Shown one piece after another: positions 1 through 10,951 of a stretch of 62,500 bases of DNA. The notes beneath the pieces are model-generated. The model saw only the letters and a list, made by a program, of their open reading frames with translations, had not been told where the DNA came from and made no database searches. Position numbers and translations under genes: made by a program. Every line of letters begins with the position of its first letter. Position 1 is the first letter of the stretch. The stretch comes from Chrysomallon squamiferum (lineage: Eukaryota > Mollusca > Gastropoda > Neomphalida > Peltospiridae), in contig CM022667.1 in the NCBI GenBank assembly GCA_012295275.1, forward strand, positions 4,724,708 through 4,787,207, written 5' to 3'.

Positions 1-594
1 AAAAAAAAAAAAGAAAATAACATATAAAAAAGTAAACAAAAACAAACAAACAACAGATAAACTAAGAGAGCAAACGTTGGAGGTTTTCAGTTCTTGAAAC
101 GGAACATAAAACTAGGTACAATACGTACAATTTGTTTTCTTATCTTACCAAACGATCATTTCTTTCCTATTTTTCTTTTCTCACAAATTCGTCCATTCTC
201 GGTTTTATACGAATAACAACGCATTTGACAGAGGGAAGCACTTGCTAGCACGTGACAGCGTAGCGTTTCATATTGAGGCCTAAAAAGTGTCCGTTTCTGT
301 AGACAATTCAGAGAAACTCATTTCAACTTGAAAATTTATATTAAAAAAAATAATAATAAAAAAATAAAATATAGCTAGAAGAACGACAACTCTTGTTATC
401 TTTTCGCAGCATGTCAAGCGAAAGTAGTGGTTCCTACTAGCGGAGAATAAATGTGTATTCGTTATTTTCTGTTTGAGAATACAGTAATATTATCTTGAAA
501 TCCTGTCTAATATTTGGAGCGTGTTAAGCAAATCTCTCTATATCCCCCAAACTACCATCAAAACAAAAAGAAAAACAAACAATATACAGATATG

Positions 595-596
<2 letters not shown>

Positions 597-682
<86 letters not shown>
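597..682. repeat. (GA)n microsatellite
   Basis: Uninterrupted GA dinucleotide tract of about 43 units. A second, longer tract at 40964-41078 has the same right flank, so the two mark homologous segments. Confidence 0.95.
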
Positions 683-684
<2 letters not shown>

Positions 685-1279
685 TAAAATATAATCAGTT
701 TTCTTTATTTAATTCACTCGAAACTAAAGCGCCTTTGTGATTTGTAAGTCAGTTTAGATGTTTCAGAGAGAAGTATCACAGTATTTAACCATTCTATGTC
801 TTTCTAGTGTCAGACTGCTGTATGTCTAGTCAATAACACTTCACTTTGTTTTTACTGAAATTCCTATGTTACTAAAATTATCTTTTTATCCTTAACTAAC
901 TTTAAATTAATTTAAGAAAATAAAAGTAAATATTAATAAAAGAAACAACAATAAGAAAATGAAATAAAAATAAAAATGAATAAAGAAAGAAGTAAAATAA
1001 ATAATAATTATAAAAAGATAAACTGTGGAAAAAGTTGTTGACAAAGAAGTATTATCTGTTTGTCTGTCTGACTATTCATGTATCCATTCACACATACTTC
1101 TTTCTGCTCTACAGTTGTGTTTAATGGACCATCGATATGTTTTTAAAGCCACAAATATACAAGTTCTCATTATTATATTAAACATTTATACGAATATAAA
1201 ACAATTTAATTACCTTCATTCTTGTTTTCTGTCTCACCTCAGTCACATAATACAAACAGTTTACGTCATCTGGCTTTAA

Positions 1280-1287
1280 TATATAAT
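1280..1287 (+). promoter_or_regulatory. Candidate TATA box of U1
   Basis: TATATAAT lies 155 nt upstream of the U1 start codon. The same position in U10 carries TATATAAT, while most other units carry TATAAAA or TATAAGA in a conserved context. Transcription start sites are not known, so this is a positional inference. Confidence 0.4.
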
Positions 1288-1434
1288 GCATATTTCCAAG
1301 ATACAAATTGACTGTAATTTTTTATTGTTTTCAAAATGTAAAAATAAAGTAAATATCTCAAGACCAGCTGAAAGTCTGTCATTGTTCAGTTTTTACTGTT
1401 AGAATCAGGTAGACTAGAAACTCGGCAAGAAAAA

Positions 1435-3170
1435 ATGCAGTACAGGACATGTTTGTTTTTACAGGCTGTTGTCTCATCACTTGTAACTGCTTTACTTAGG
1501 TAAGTGTGTAGTAACTTTTGTGTTATTTAAACCTTGTACAAATACACACACATACACTTTCTGTTTGTCTGTACCTTCCTCCTTCCTGTCTGTCTCTCAC
1601 TCTGACTCCTGGCTTTGTATCATCTCTCTTGATATGTTGCAGCATTTGTTTGTATCATTTACATATTTTTTCTATTGTATTAATAGTTACTGTTGTTTTA
1701 TTATTTTATTATTAATTGGTCACATTTAGCTGTGATATAAATCAGTTCTCTGAGTGGATCATCAATCACGACTTTGATGATGTTGTCGCCTCTGACATCC
1801 TCCTGGAATCCCTCAGCAACATGATGGATAAAGTACAGTGTGCCATGGAATGCGCCAGAAATATAAAGTGCCTCTCATTTTCATATAACGAAAAACATAT
1901 CTGTCATTTGCACAATGACAGATTTTCGAAGGACGTCAGTTATGAGTTTGCTGCAGGATGGCGCTACTATTCATATGTCGGTATGTTTCTTTACTAATAC
2001 TTATTAAACTCTAAACATTCCTAGAAATAATAAAAATGTTGAAGTATCTTATCTCAACTGGAGGATGACATATTTTTAGTAATTTAAAAAACAAAAATAG
2101 AAAATGTATCTGTTTGAGTTGTGTTAAAGACAAAATACGTTGTTTCAAGAACAGAAATATAAGAGATAAATCCTATATATTCAGTCTCAGAAATATAAAA
2201 AACCTATATTTTCCGCCTCATAAGTACTAAAAGAATGCTATGTTTTTAGAAATATAAAAAAATTCCTACATTAACAATATCGTAAATATTAAAAGAACCT
2301 TTTATATTTTCTGTCTCGCAAGTAGAAAAATTACCTTCATTTTCAGTCTCAGACATACAAAATACTATATTTTCAGTCTCGCAAGTAAAAATAAATAACG
2401 GTATAAAAGTGAGTCTCATAAACATATTTAAAAAGATTCCATATTTCGAATCGCGTAAATATTTAAAATTTTCTGTATTTTCAGTGTCGCAACTACAAAA
2501 TTAATTCCCTAAATTCAATCTCACAAATAAATAAAAAGTATCTTATTTTAAGACATACATATATAAAAAGATCATATATGTTCATTTTCGAAAGAACAAA
2601 AAAAAAAAAAAAAAAATACACAATAATGTTACATTTTCAGTCACACAAGTATAAAAAATCCAACATGTTCAGTTTCACGAATACAAAAAATCCTATATTT
2701 TCAGGACACTGTCCTACTGAAAATGGCTACATCTTCCTTAAGGACGTTGACGTCTGCCTCAAGATTGTCAACATCAGTAAAACCTGGTCTGAAGCTCGTG
2801 ACTTTTGTAGCAAGTCACGTGACAGATTGATCGTCATAGACACGGATGAGAAAAATACAGCCATTAGCAACTACGTGAACAATACAACAGGTTAATATCA
2901 TCATCATCACCATCGTCATATTCATCATTAGTTACACTAACAACACTTAATTTCGTTTTTCATCACTGCATAATTATATTTATCATCACAATCATCATCA
3001 TCACACCCATCATCATATTCATCTAATAAAAATTATTTTCATGTTTTTCATGATTGCATAATACATTTATTAACAAAGTCATCGTCTTTTTATCCTCATG
3101 TTAGAGATCAAAGGTGTGCTTGGTAGAAATGTTTGCTCACCAAGGAATTTTTGGATAATTATAAGGAAAG

Positions 3171-3202
<32 letters not shown>

Positions 3203-3604
3203 AATAAATAAATAAAGTTAAATTAAAGTAAAAAGGACAGCTGCTCGTTCTTACAAAATTTTTCTCGTTCCAGCTGATTTGTTGAAAATGAAACACAATT
3301 TCACACAACCAACTCAAAGTTTAACCATCTTATAATCACGATATTCACTCAGTTTTAAATGTGTGCATTTTTGTTTTATTTTTCAGGGGGTGCAGCCATC
3401 CATATTGGACTGACTGATGAACAGACGAAAGGAAAGTTTGTTTGGGAGAATGGAAAAAAACTTTTATTTTCTAAGTGGAAAAAAGGGCAACCTGATAATC
3501 GCAGAGGAATAGAGGACTGTGTGCAGCTTCTTTCACTGTCCAGTACATGGAAAGATATTCCTTGCTCGAAGGCTATCACATTTGTCTGCGAGAAACGAAT
3601 GTGA
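1435..3604 (+). CDS. Secreted PAN-CTLD lectin, unit U1
   Basis: Four coding exons: 1435-1499, 1730-1980, 2705-2890, 3387-3604 (239 aa). All introns are GT-AG; phases are 2, 1, 1. Residues 1-22 form a hydrophobic signal peptide starting MQYRTCLFLQ. Residues 23-105 are a PAN/apple-like module with Cys 23, 59, 63, 69 and 80. Residues 107-239 are a long-form C-type lectin domain with six Cys (108, 123, 140, 212, 227, 235), an IHIGL motif (172-176) in the WIGL position, QPD at 202-204 and WKD at 222-224. QPD is the galactose-type triad in known CTLDs; WKD replaces the usual calcium-binding WND, so calcium and sugar binding may be weakened. N-glycosylation sequons occur at N128 and N164/N165. An AATAAA polyadenylation signal lies at 3688-3693. 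The likely role is extracellular carbohydrate recognition, possibly immune; that role is inferred. The start codon is fixed by the signal peptide shared across the array. Confidence 0.88.
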
Positions 3605-6159
3605 TTATTTCTGTTTTAATGTTCTTGAAAAAACAACCGAAATGTGGAACATAATTATATTAATTTTTGTATTTGCGAAGCTGCATCAATAAAAATTACT
3701 TTAAGGTTTACTTTTTTTTTTTTTTTTTTTTTTAAATTTTGTTTTCATAATTTCAAACAGACATGATCCTAAATTTTTTATCTCTACTACTACTACTACT
3801 ACTACTACCATCACATTTACTATTATTATATGAACATCATCATCATCATCATTATTACTATTAAAGCGGCTACAAGGAAAAAAGTCATAAACAAAACAAT
3901 CACATCAAAATAACATGAAGAAATAATAATTAAAAGTTGATCAAAAAGGAAAATGTAGAAAAAAGTCAAATGGAAAGTGAATTTTAACGAAGAAAAGAAG
4001 AACGTAATAATTTATTTTCAGACAGCAACAATGAAAATAACTGAAAGAATCAACCATCAAATTTCTGTAGATGACAGTATCCAGCTGTTCGATTATTATA
4101 CATCATATGTTTATTTCACTTCTTTTCTTTTGTCAGTTCACTCTTGAATACAACAAGAACAACAAGAACAAAAAAATAAAATAAAATAAAATAAAATAAA
4201 ATAAAATAAAATAAAATAACATAAAATAAACAAAAATAAAAGTAAAAGTCGAAGCTCCCAAAGAGAACCAGAAACAAAAATTTGAAAAATAAATAAATCA
4301 TATATAAATAAATAAATAAATAAATAATAATAAAAGAATAAAAATACAAACAACAACAACAAAAAAACAATGAAAGAAAGAAAAAAAGAAACAATTTGGT
4401 ATCAGGTGACAGAAACAGATATTTAAGTAATTTACGTGTTTCTTTTCTAGTGTTTCACACTGTGAAAACATAAATGTTTCTGTGTTAAGAAAAGAGCTGA
4501 TAACTACAGTGGTGTGTTCTGTGCGAATCTACTGGGTATGGAAACTAGTTCTTTATAGTTTTCCTTCGTCATAGCACTCACTGAAATAAACGCAACTATG
4601 TGCAACCTTTTCCAGGTCCGACTGAACAAGACTGAAAAATATATTTTATTTTAATCCTTTGAAGGAATCCTGATATGACTTTATTTACTTCAGCTTACTA
4701 CGTTCGTTATGAAGAATTCCTTTTATTATGAAGTCATTAAAGATTACTGCAGTTAACGATGTATTTGGTTCCTCGAATTTTCTCATAGTATCTCGCATAG
4801 ATCGTGAGTTTGAAATATATATATATATATATATCTTTTTATTTATTACTTATATTTTACCTGCGCTGGTTCAAATGGATTACATTCTAAAACAATCGTT
4901 GAGCTCGTGTTAATTTTCTTTCAACAGAATACAACTTTGTCTCTCTTTCCCAACAGAGATGAATTATTTAAACTGTTTACTGGGAACACTGAATAAAATA
5001 TGTTGGTTGCTCAGAGACGGTTACATCAGAAAACAAGAATCGTGTTTTTTGTCTAGGCAAGACAACTGGAATGGGAATACTTTGTCCGCAAAACAGAGAG
5101 ATAACACTTCAAAAGGCTCTTGTAAAGAACTAAATTATTAAAGGGATAATGAGGGTTCAAAGTAGGTACAGTAAAGGTTAAACAAACAAAAACAAAACAA
5201 GCACAGAATTAAGAGAGAGATAAGCGTTTCGTTTGAACGATTAGAAAATTAACTAAGCGTTGTAACTAAGTGTATGTCTTTTTCACTTTCTATGTGATTG
5301 TAACTTGAGTATTTTTCTTCTGGCTTTTTTCTTTAATTTTACTTTTATGAATAAACCCATCAATCTTCTCCTAATAGAACCTTTTCGATTATTATAGACG
5401 TTTTTTGAGAAAATTATATACGTATGGGCAATTAGATTTTTTCATTATTACTATTTTATCTCCCTTCAGTAAGTTGGACCGTTATTCAGACATTGGTAAA
5501 TGTTCTAGAACCTCTGTTTTATCATTTTTCTCTACCGTTTGGACATGTGCTTTTGATTTTCTATAACTGACCTATGACCATATTAAAATGAAAATGTTGA
5601 GATAGAGAGTGTATTCGCGTCTATATATATGTCTTTCTCTCCATTTATCTATCTGTCTTTGTCTGCATTTTTCTATCTATCTATCTATCTATCTGTGTGT
5701 CTGTCTGTCTGTGTCTCTTTATCTATCTATCTATCTATATATCTAGCTGTCTGTCTGTTTCTCTCTCTTTTTCTATCTATCTATCTATCTAGCTGTCTCT
5801 ATGTATTCATCTATTAATACATCTATCTCTTCTATAGTTCTGTATCTCTATCTGTCGACTGTTTTTAAAGTCAGAAAGCAGAACTTCTCTCTGTTACACT
5901 AAAAATGTATATGAAAAAAATGAATAATTACTGTTCATTCTTGTGTTCGGTCTCAGCTCAGTCACAAAATAAAAGAAGCTTACATCATCTGGGTATAAGA
6001 CATTGTCTTTATTTCTGAAAGAGACAAGGCTATGATAAATTATTTAATCAACACGTAATAATAAAATAAACATTTCAATACAGTCTGCAAGTCTGTCATT
6101 GTTCAGTTTTTACTGTTAGAATCAGGTAGACTAGAAACTCGGTAAATAGAAGGAACAAA
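3605..6159. other. Spacer between U1 and U2
   Basis: Contains the U1 3' UTR and a microsatellite-rich downstream block (T tract near 3712-3733, CTA repeats near 3787-3807, ATC repeats near 3836-3850, AAAAT repeats near 4171-4218). It then holds the spacer block found in every unit (about 4420-5600), an ATCT tract at about 5675-5795, and the common 5' flank leading to U2. A degraded CRE-like site (TGAAGTCA) is at 4729. No gene is visible; frames here are low-complexity or change between copies. Confidence 0.7.
5994..6000 (+). promoter_or_regulatory. Candidate TATA box of U2
   Basis: TATAAGA in the conserved GGGTATAAGACATTGTCT context, 166 nt before the ATG. The same spacing and variant occur before U6 and U8, which defines a promoter subtype. 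Confidence 0.45.
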
Positions 6160-7930
6160 ATGCAGCACAGGACATGTTTGTTTTTACAGGCTGTTGTCTC
6201 ATCACTTGTAACTGCTTTACTTAGGTAAGTGTGTAGTACTTTTATTTTATTTGAATGTTTTACAAATACACACTCATACACTTTCGGTCTGTGTCTACCT
6301 TCCTCCTTTCTGTCTATATCGCTCTGCCTCTCTGTCTCTCTTTAATCTATCCTTTCATCCTACCATCCATTCATTCATCCATCCATCCATCCGTCTGTTT
6401 GTCTGTCTCTGTTTGTCCATTTCTCTCTCTATATATATATATTTTTATCAATCGGTTATTATGTCTGTGTTTTTGTTTGTGTGTGTGTATGTATCTGTCT
6501 CTCACTGTGACTCCTGGTTTTGTATCATCTCTTTTGATATGTCTACAGCAGATATGATTTAGATTTATTTTCTCTATTGTATTTATGGTTACTGTTGTTT
6601 TATTATTTTATTATTAACTGGTTACATTTAGCTGTGATAATAATCAGTTCTCTGACTGGATCATCAATCACGACTTTGATGATGTTGTCGCCTCTGACAT
6701 CCTCCCGGAATCCCTCAGCAACATCATGAATAAAGTACAGTGTGCCAAAGAATGCGCCAGAAATATCAAATGCCTCTCATTTTCATATAACGAAAGACAT
6801 ATCTGTCATTTGCATAATGACAGATTTTCGAAGAACGTCAGTTATGAGTTTGCTGCAGGATGGCGCTACTATTCATACGTCGGTATGTTTCTTTACTAAT
6901 ATCTTTTAAACTCTAAACATTCCTAGAAATAATAAAAATGTTGGAGTATATCTAGAAATTAGAAAATGGATCTGATTAGAAGTTGTGTTAAAGATAAAAT
7001 ACATTTATTTTCAAAAGAAATCGTATATTTTCAGTTTCTCAAGTATGAAAACGTCATGTATTTTCAGTCTCACATATATAACAAATTTCCTTCATTTTCA
7101 GTCTCAGAAATACAAAATACTATATTTTCAGTCTCGCAAGTAAAAATAAATAACGGTATAAAAGTGAGTATCATAAACATATTTAAAAAGATTCCATATT
7201 TCGAATCTCGTAAATATTAAAGAAATCTTATATTTTCACTCTCGCAACTACAAAATTAATTCTGTAAATTCAGTCTCACAAATAAATAAAACGTACCTTA
7301 TTTTAAGATAGAGATATATAAAAACTTCATGTATGTTCATTTTTGGAAGAACAAAAAAAAAAAAAATACACAATAATGTTACATTTTCAGTCACACAAGT
7401 ATAAAAAATCCAACATGTTCAGTTTCACGAATACAAAAATTCCTATATTTTCAGGACACTGTCCTACTGAAAATGGCTACATCTTCCTTAAGTACGTTGA
7501 CGTGTGCTTCAAGATTGTCAACATCAGTAAAACCTCGTCTGAAGCTCGTGACTTTTGTAGCAAGTCACGTGACAGATTGATCGTCCTAGACACGGATGAG
7601 AAAAATACAGCCATTAGCAACTACGTGAACAAAGAAACAGGTTAATATCATCATCATCACCATCGTCATATTCATCATTAGTTACACTAACAACACTTAA
7701 TAACGTTTTTCATCACTGCATAATTATATTTATCATCACAATCATCATCATCATCATATTCATCTAATAAAAATTATTTTCATGTCTTTCATGATTGCAT
7801 AATACATTTATTAACAAAGTCATCGTCTTTTTATCCTCATGTTAGAGATCAAAGGTGTGGTTGGTAGAAATGTTTGCTCACCAAAGAATTTTGTGATAAT
7901 TATAAGGAAAGAAAATAAAAAAAATAAAAA

Positions 7931-7992
<62 letters not shown>

Positions 7993-8381
7993 AGTTAAAT
8001 TAAATTAAAAAGGACAGCTGCTCGTTCTTACAAGAATGTTCTCGTTCCAGCTGATTTGTTGAAAATGAAACACAATTTCACACAACCAACTCAAAGTTTA
8101 ACCATCTTATAATCACGATATTCACTCATTTTTGAATCTGTGCATTTTTGTTGTATTTTTCAGGTGGTAAAGACATCCATATTGGACTGACTGATGAACA
8201 GACGGAAGGAAAGTTTGTTTGGGAGAATGGAAAAAAACTTTCATTTTCTAAGTGGAGAAACGGGGAACCTGACAATTATGTAGGAATGGAAGACTGTGTG
8301 CAGCTTACTTCATCGTTGAGTGCATGGAATGATATTTCCTGCTCGAATACCAACATATTTGTCTGCGAGAAACGAATGTGA
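6160..8381 (+). CDS. Secreted PAN-CTLD lectin, unit U2
   Basis: Exons 6160-6224, 6632-6882, 7455-7640, 8164-8381 encode 239 aa with the same 2-1-1 intron phases. The signal peptide begins MQHRTC. The PAN module starts CDNNQFSDW and keeps all five cysteines. The CTLD has its six cysteines, EPD at 202-204 and WND at 222-224. EPD is neither the textbook mannose-type EPN nor the galactose-type QPD, so specificity cannot be assigned from the motif alone. The exon 4 loop (VQLTSSLS) is almost the same as in U4 and U7 but unlike U1, even though U1 is the neighbour; this points to sequence exchange between copies. The polyadenylation signal AATAAA is at 8466-8471. Intron 3 is filled with TAAA repeats. 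No defects seen. Confidence 0.88.
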
Positions 8382-10951
8382 TTATTTCTGTTTTAATGTT
8401 CTTGAAAAAACAACAGAAATGTGAATCATAATTATATTCATTTTTGTATTTGACAAAGCTGCATCAATAAAAATTAGACTAAGGTTTACTTTTGTTTTTT
8501 TTCTCAATTTTGTTTTCATAATTTCAAACAGACATGATCCTAATATTTTTATCTCTACTACTACTACTACTACTACTACTATACTACTACTACTATTTGA
8601 ACACTATGATATTTACTATTGCTATTATTATTATTATTATTATTAAAGCATTATACAATGAAAAAATCATAAACAAAACATTCATTAAAAATAAAAAGAA
8701 AAAGGTAAAAACAAAAAATTTGACATGAAAATAACACGACTAAATAATAATTTAAAAAAAAATGATAGAAAAAAGTCAAAATGGAAAGTGAATTTTAAGA
8801 AGAAAAGAACAACATTTTAATTTACTTTTTCAAAAATAACTGAAAGAATCAACGACACAAATTTCTGTCTATGATAGCATCCAGCTATTCGATTATTATA
8901 CACATCATATGTTTATTTTAAAATTTTTTTTGTCAGTTCACTAATAATAATTCAACAAAACAATAATAATAAAATAAAAATAATAATAATAAAAAAAATA
9001 AAAAAAAAAATAAAAATAAAATAAAATAAAATAAAATAAATAAAAAATAAAAAATAAAATAAAATAAAAAAAAATAAAAAGAAAAAATCGAATCTCCTAA
9101 AGGGGAACCATAAACAAAAAAAAATAAAAAATAAAAAAAAAATAAAAAAAAATAATAATAATAAATAAAAAAAAAAAAAAAATAATAATAAAAAAAAAAA
9201 AAAAAAACAACAAAAACAACAAAAACAGAAAGAAAGAAAGAAAAAAGATAATTTGCTATCAGGTGATAGAAACAGATATTTAAGTAATTTACGTGTTTCT
9301 TTTCTAGTGTTTGACAGTCTGAAAACATAAATTTTTCTGTGGTTAGAAAAGAGCTAATAATTACAGTGGTGTGTTCTATGCGAATCTACTGGGATCTGGA
9401 AACTAGTTCTTTATAGTTTTCCTTCGTCATAGCACTCACTGAAATAAACGCAACTATGTGCGAACTTTTCCAGGTCCGCCTGAACAAGACTGAAAAATAT
9501 ATTTTATTTTAATCCTTTGAAGGAATCCTGATATGACTTTATTTACTTCAGCTTACTACGTTTGTTTTGAATAACTCCTTTTATTATGACGTCATTATCG
9601 ATTAGTTCAATTAAAGATTTATTTCGTCCCTCGAATTTTCTCGTAGGATCTGGCATTGATAGTGAGTTTGAAAAAAAAAATATATAATTTAAATTCTACC
9701 TACGCTAGTTCAAATGGAATACACCCTAAAACAATCGTTGAGCTCGTGTTAATTTTCTTTCAACAGAATACAACTTTGTCTCTCTTTCCCAAAAGAGATG
9801 AATTATTTATACTGTTTATAGGGAACAATGAATAAAATATGTTGAGTGATCAGATACGGTTACATCAGCACACAACAATCGTTTTTGTTTTCTCTGTTCA
9901 ACAACTGGAATGGGAATACTTTCTACGCAATACAGAGAAATAACACAACAGAGCGCTCTTGTAAAGAACTAAATTATTAAAACAATAATGAGGGTTGAAA
10001 GTAGATATATTAAGTGTTAAACAAACAAAAACAAAACAAGCACAGAATTAAGAGAGAGAGATAGTTGTTTCGTTTGAACAATTACAAAATTAACTAAGTG
10101 AATGTCTTTTTTCACTTTCTATATGATTGTAACTTGAGTATTTTTGTTCTGGCATTTTTCTTTAATTTTACTTTTATTTGTCAGTGCAGCTGCGGATTCA
10201 GCCGACAGAAAATGAACTCATCAATCTTCTCCAAGTAGAACCTTCCCTGTCTTTCTCGATTATTATAGACGTTTTTAGACAAAATTATATACGTATGGGC
10301 AATTAGATTTTTTTCATTATTATTATTTTATCTCCCTTCACTAGGTTGGACCGTTATTCAGACATTGGTAAATGTTCTAGAACCTCTGTTTTATCATTTT
10401 TCTCTAAGGTTTGGACATGTGCTTTAGATTTTCCATGCCTGTCCTATGACCATATTAAATAAAAATTTGGATATAGACAGTTTATTCGCGTCTATGTATC
10501 TGTCTTTCTGTCTCTCTCTCTCTTTATCTATCTAGCTATCTAGCTGTCTCTCTATGTATCAATCTATGTATCTGTCTCTATCTATCTATCTAGCTGTCTC
10601 TCTATGTAGTATTCATCCTTCAATCCATCTATCTCTTCTATAGTTCTGTATCTCTATCTGTGGACCAGTTTTTAAAGCCAAAAATTTATGTGAAAAAATG
10701 AATAATTACTGTTCATTGTTGTGTTCGGTCTCACCTCAGTCACATAATACAAAGAGCTTACTTCACCTGGGTATAAAACATAGTCTGTGTTTCCGCAAGA
10801 GACAAATCTATGATAAATTATTTAATGTTTTGATAACGTAATCACAAAATAAACATTTCAATACAGTCTGCCAGTCTGTCATTGTTCAGTTTTTACTGTT
10901 AGAATCAGGTAGACTAGAAACTCGGTAAAAAGAAGAAAAATATTTAAAAAA
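8382..10951. other. Spacer between U2 and U3
   Basis: U2 3' UTR, then CTA and ATT repeats (about 8557-8645), a long A-rich stretch (8940-9215), the conserved spacer block (about 9240-10450), a short ATCT-type tract (about 10495-10600) and the common 5' flank of U3. A full TGACGTCA palindrome is at 9587-9594. No gene seen. The reverse-strand frame at 8933-9328 is a translation of A-rich repeats. Confidence 0.7.
10772..10778 (+). promoter_or_regulatory. Candidate TATA box of U3
   Basis: TATAAAA in the context CACCTGGGTATAAAACATAG, 180 nt upstream of the ATG. Close copies of this block precede U4, U5, U7, U11 and U12 at 171-179 nt. Confidence 0.5.

Larger units (their letters stand above)
1..1434. 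other. Left flank and 5' region of unit U1
   Basis: AT-rich non-coding sequence with a GA microsatellite at 597-682. The roughly 240 bases after the GA tract (683-900) are repeated almost unchanged after the second GA tract at 41079-41300, so this is a duplicated segment. From about 1020 onward the sequence resembles the 5' flank of U10 (about 44090-44557), including a shared phrase around 'CAAGACCAGCTGAAAGTCTG' just before exon 1. Only these two copies have this flank type. I see no gene here; the short frame at 1025-1279 has no recognisable features. Confidence 0.6.

Noticed and set aside
2578-2895. Start-to-stop frame beginning in intron 2 and running through exon 3
   Set aside because: It is intron read-through: the 5' part is intron repeat, and the frame ends in stops just after the donor site; the spliced model explains exon 3 better.
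8933-9328. Reverse-strand frames sharing a start similar to MFSECETLEKKHVNYLN (also 18733, 25296, 33631, 55301)
   Set aside because: The shared start is duplicated spacer DNA and the rest is poly-Phe/Ile/Leu from A-rich or AAT tracts of different length in each copy.
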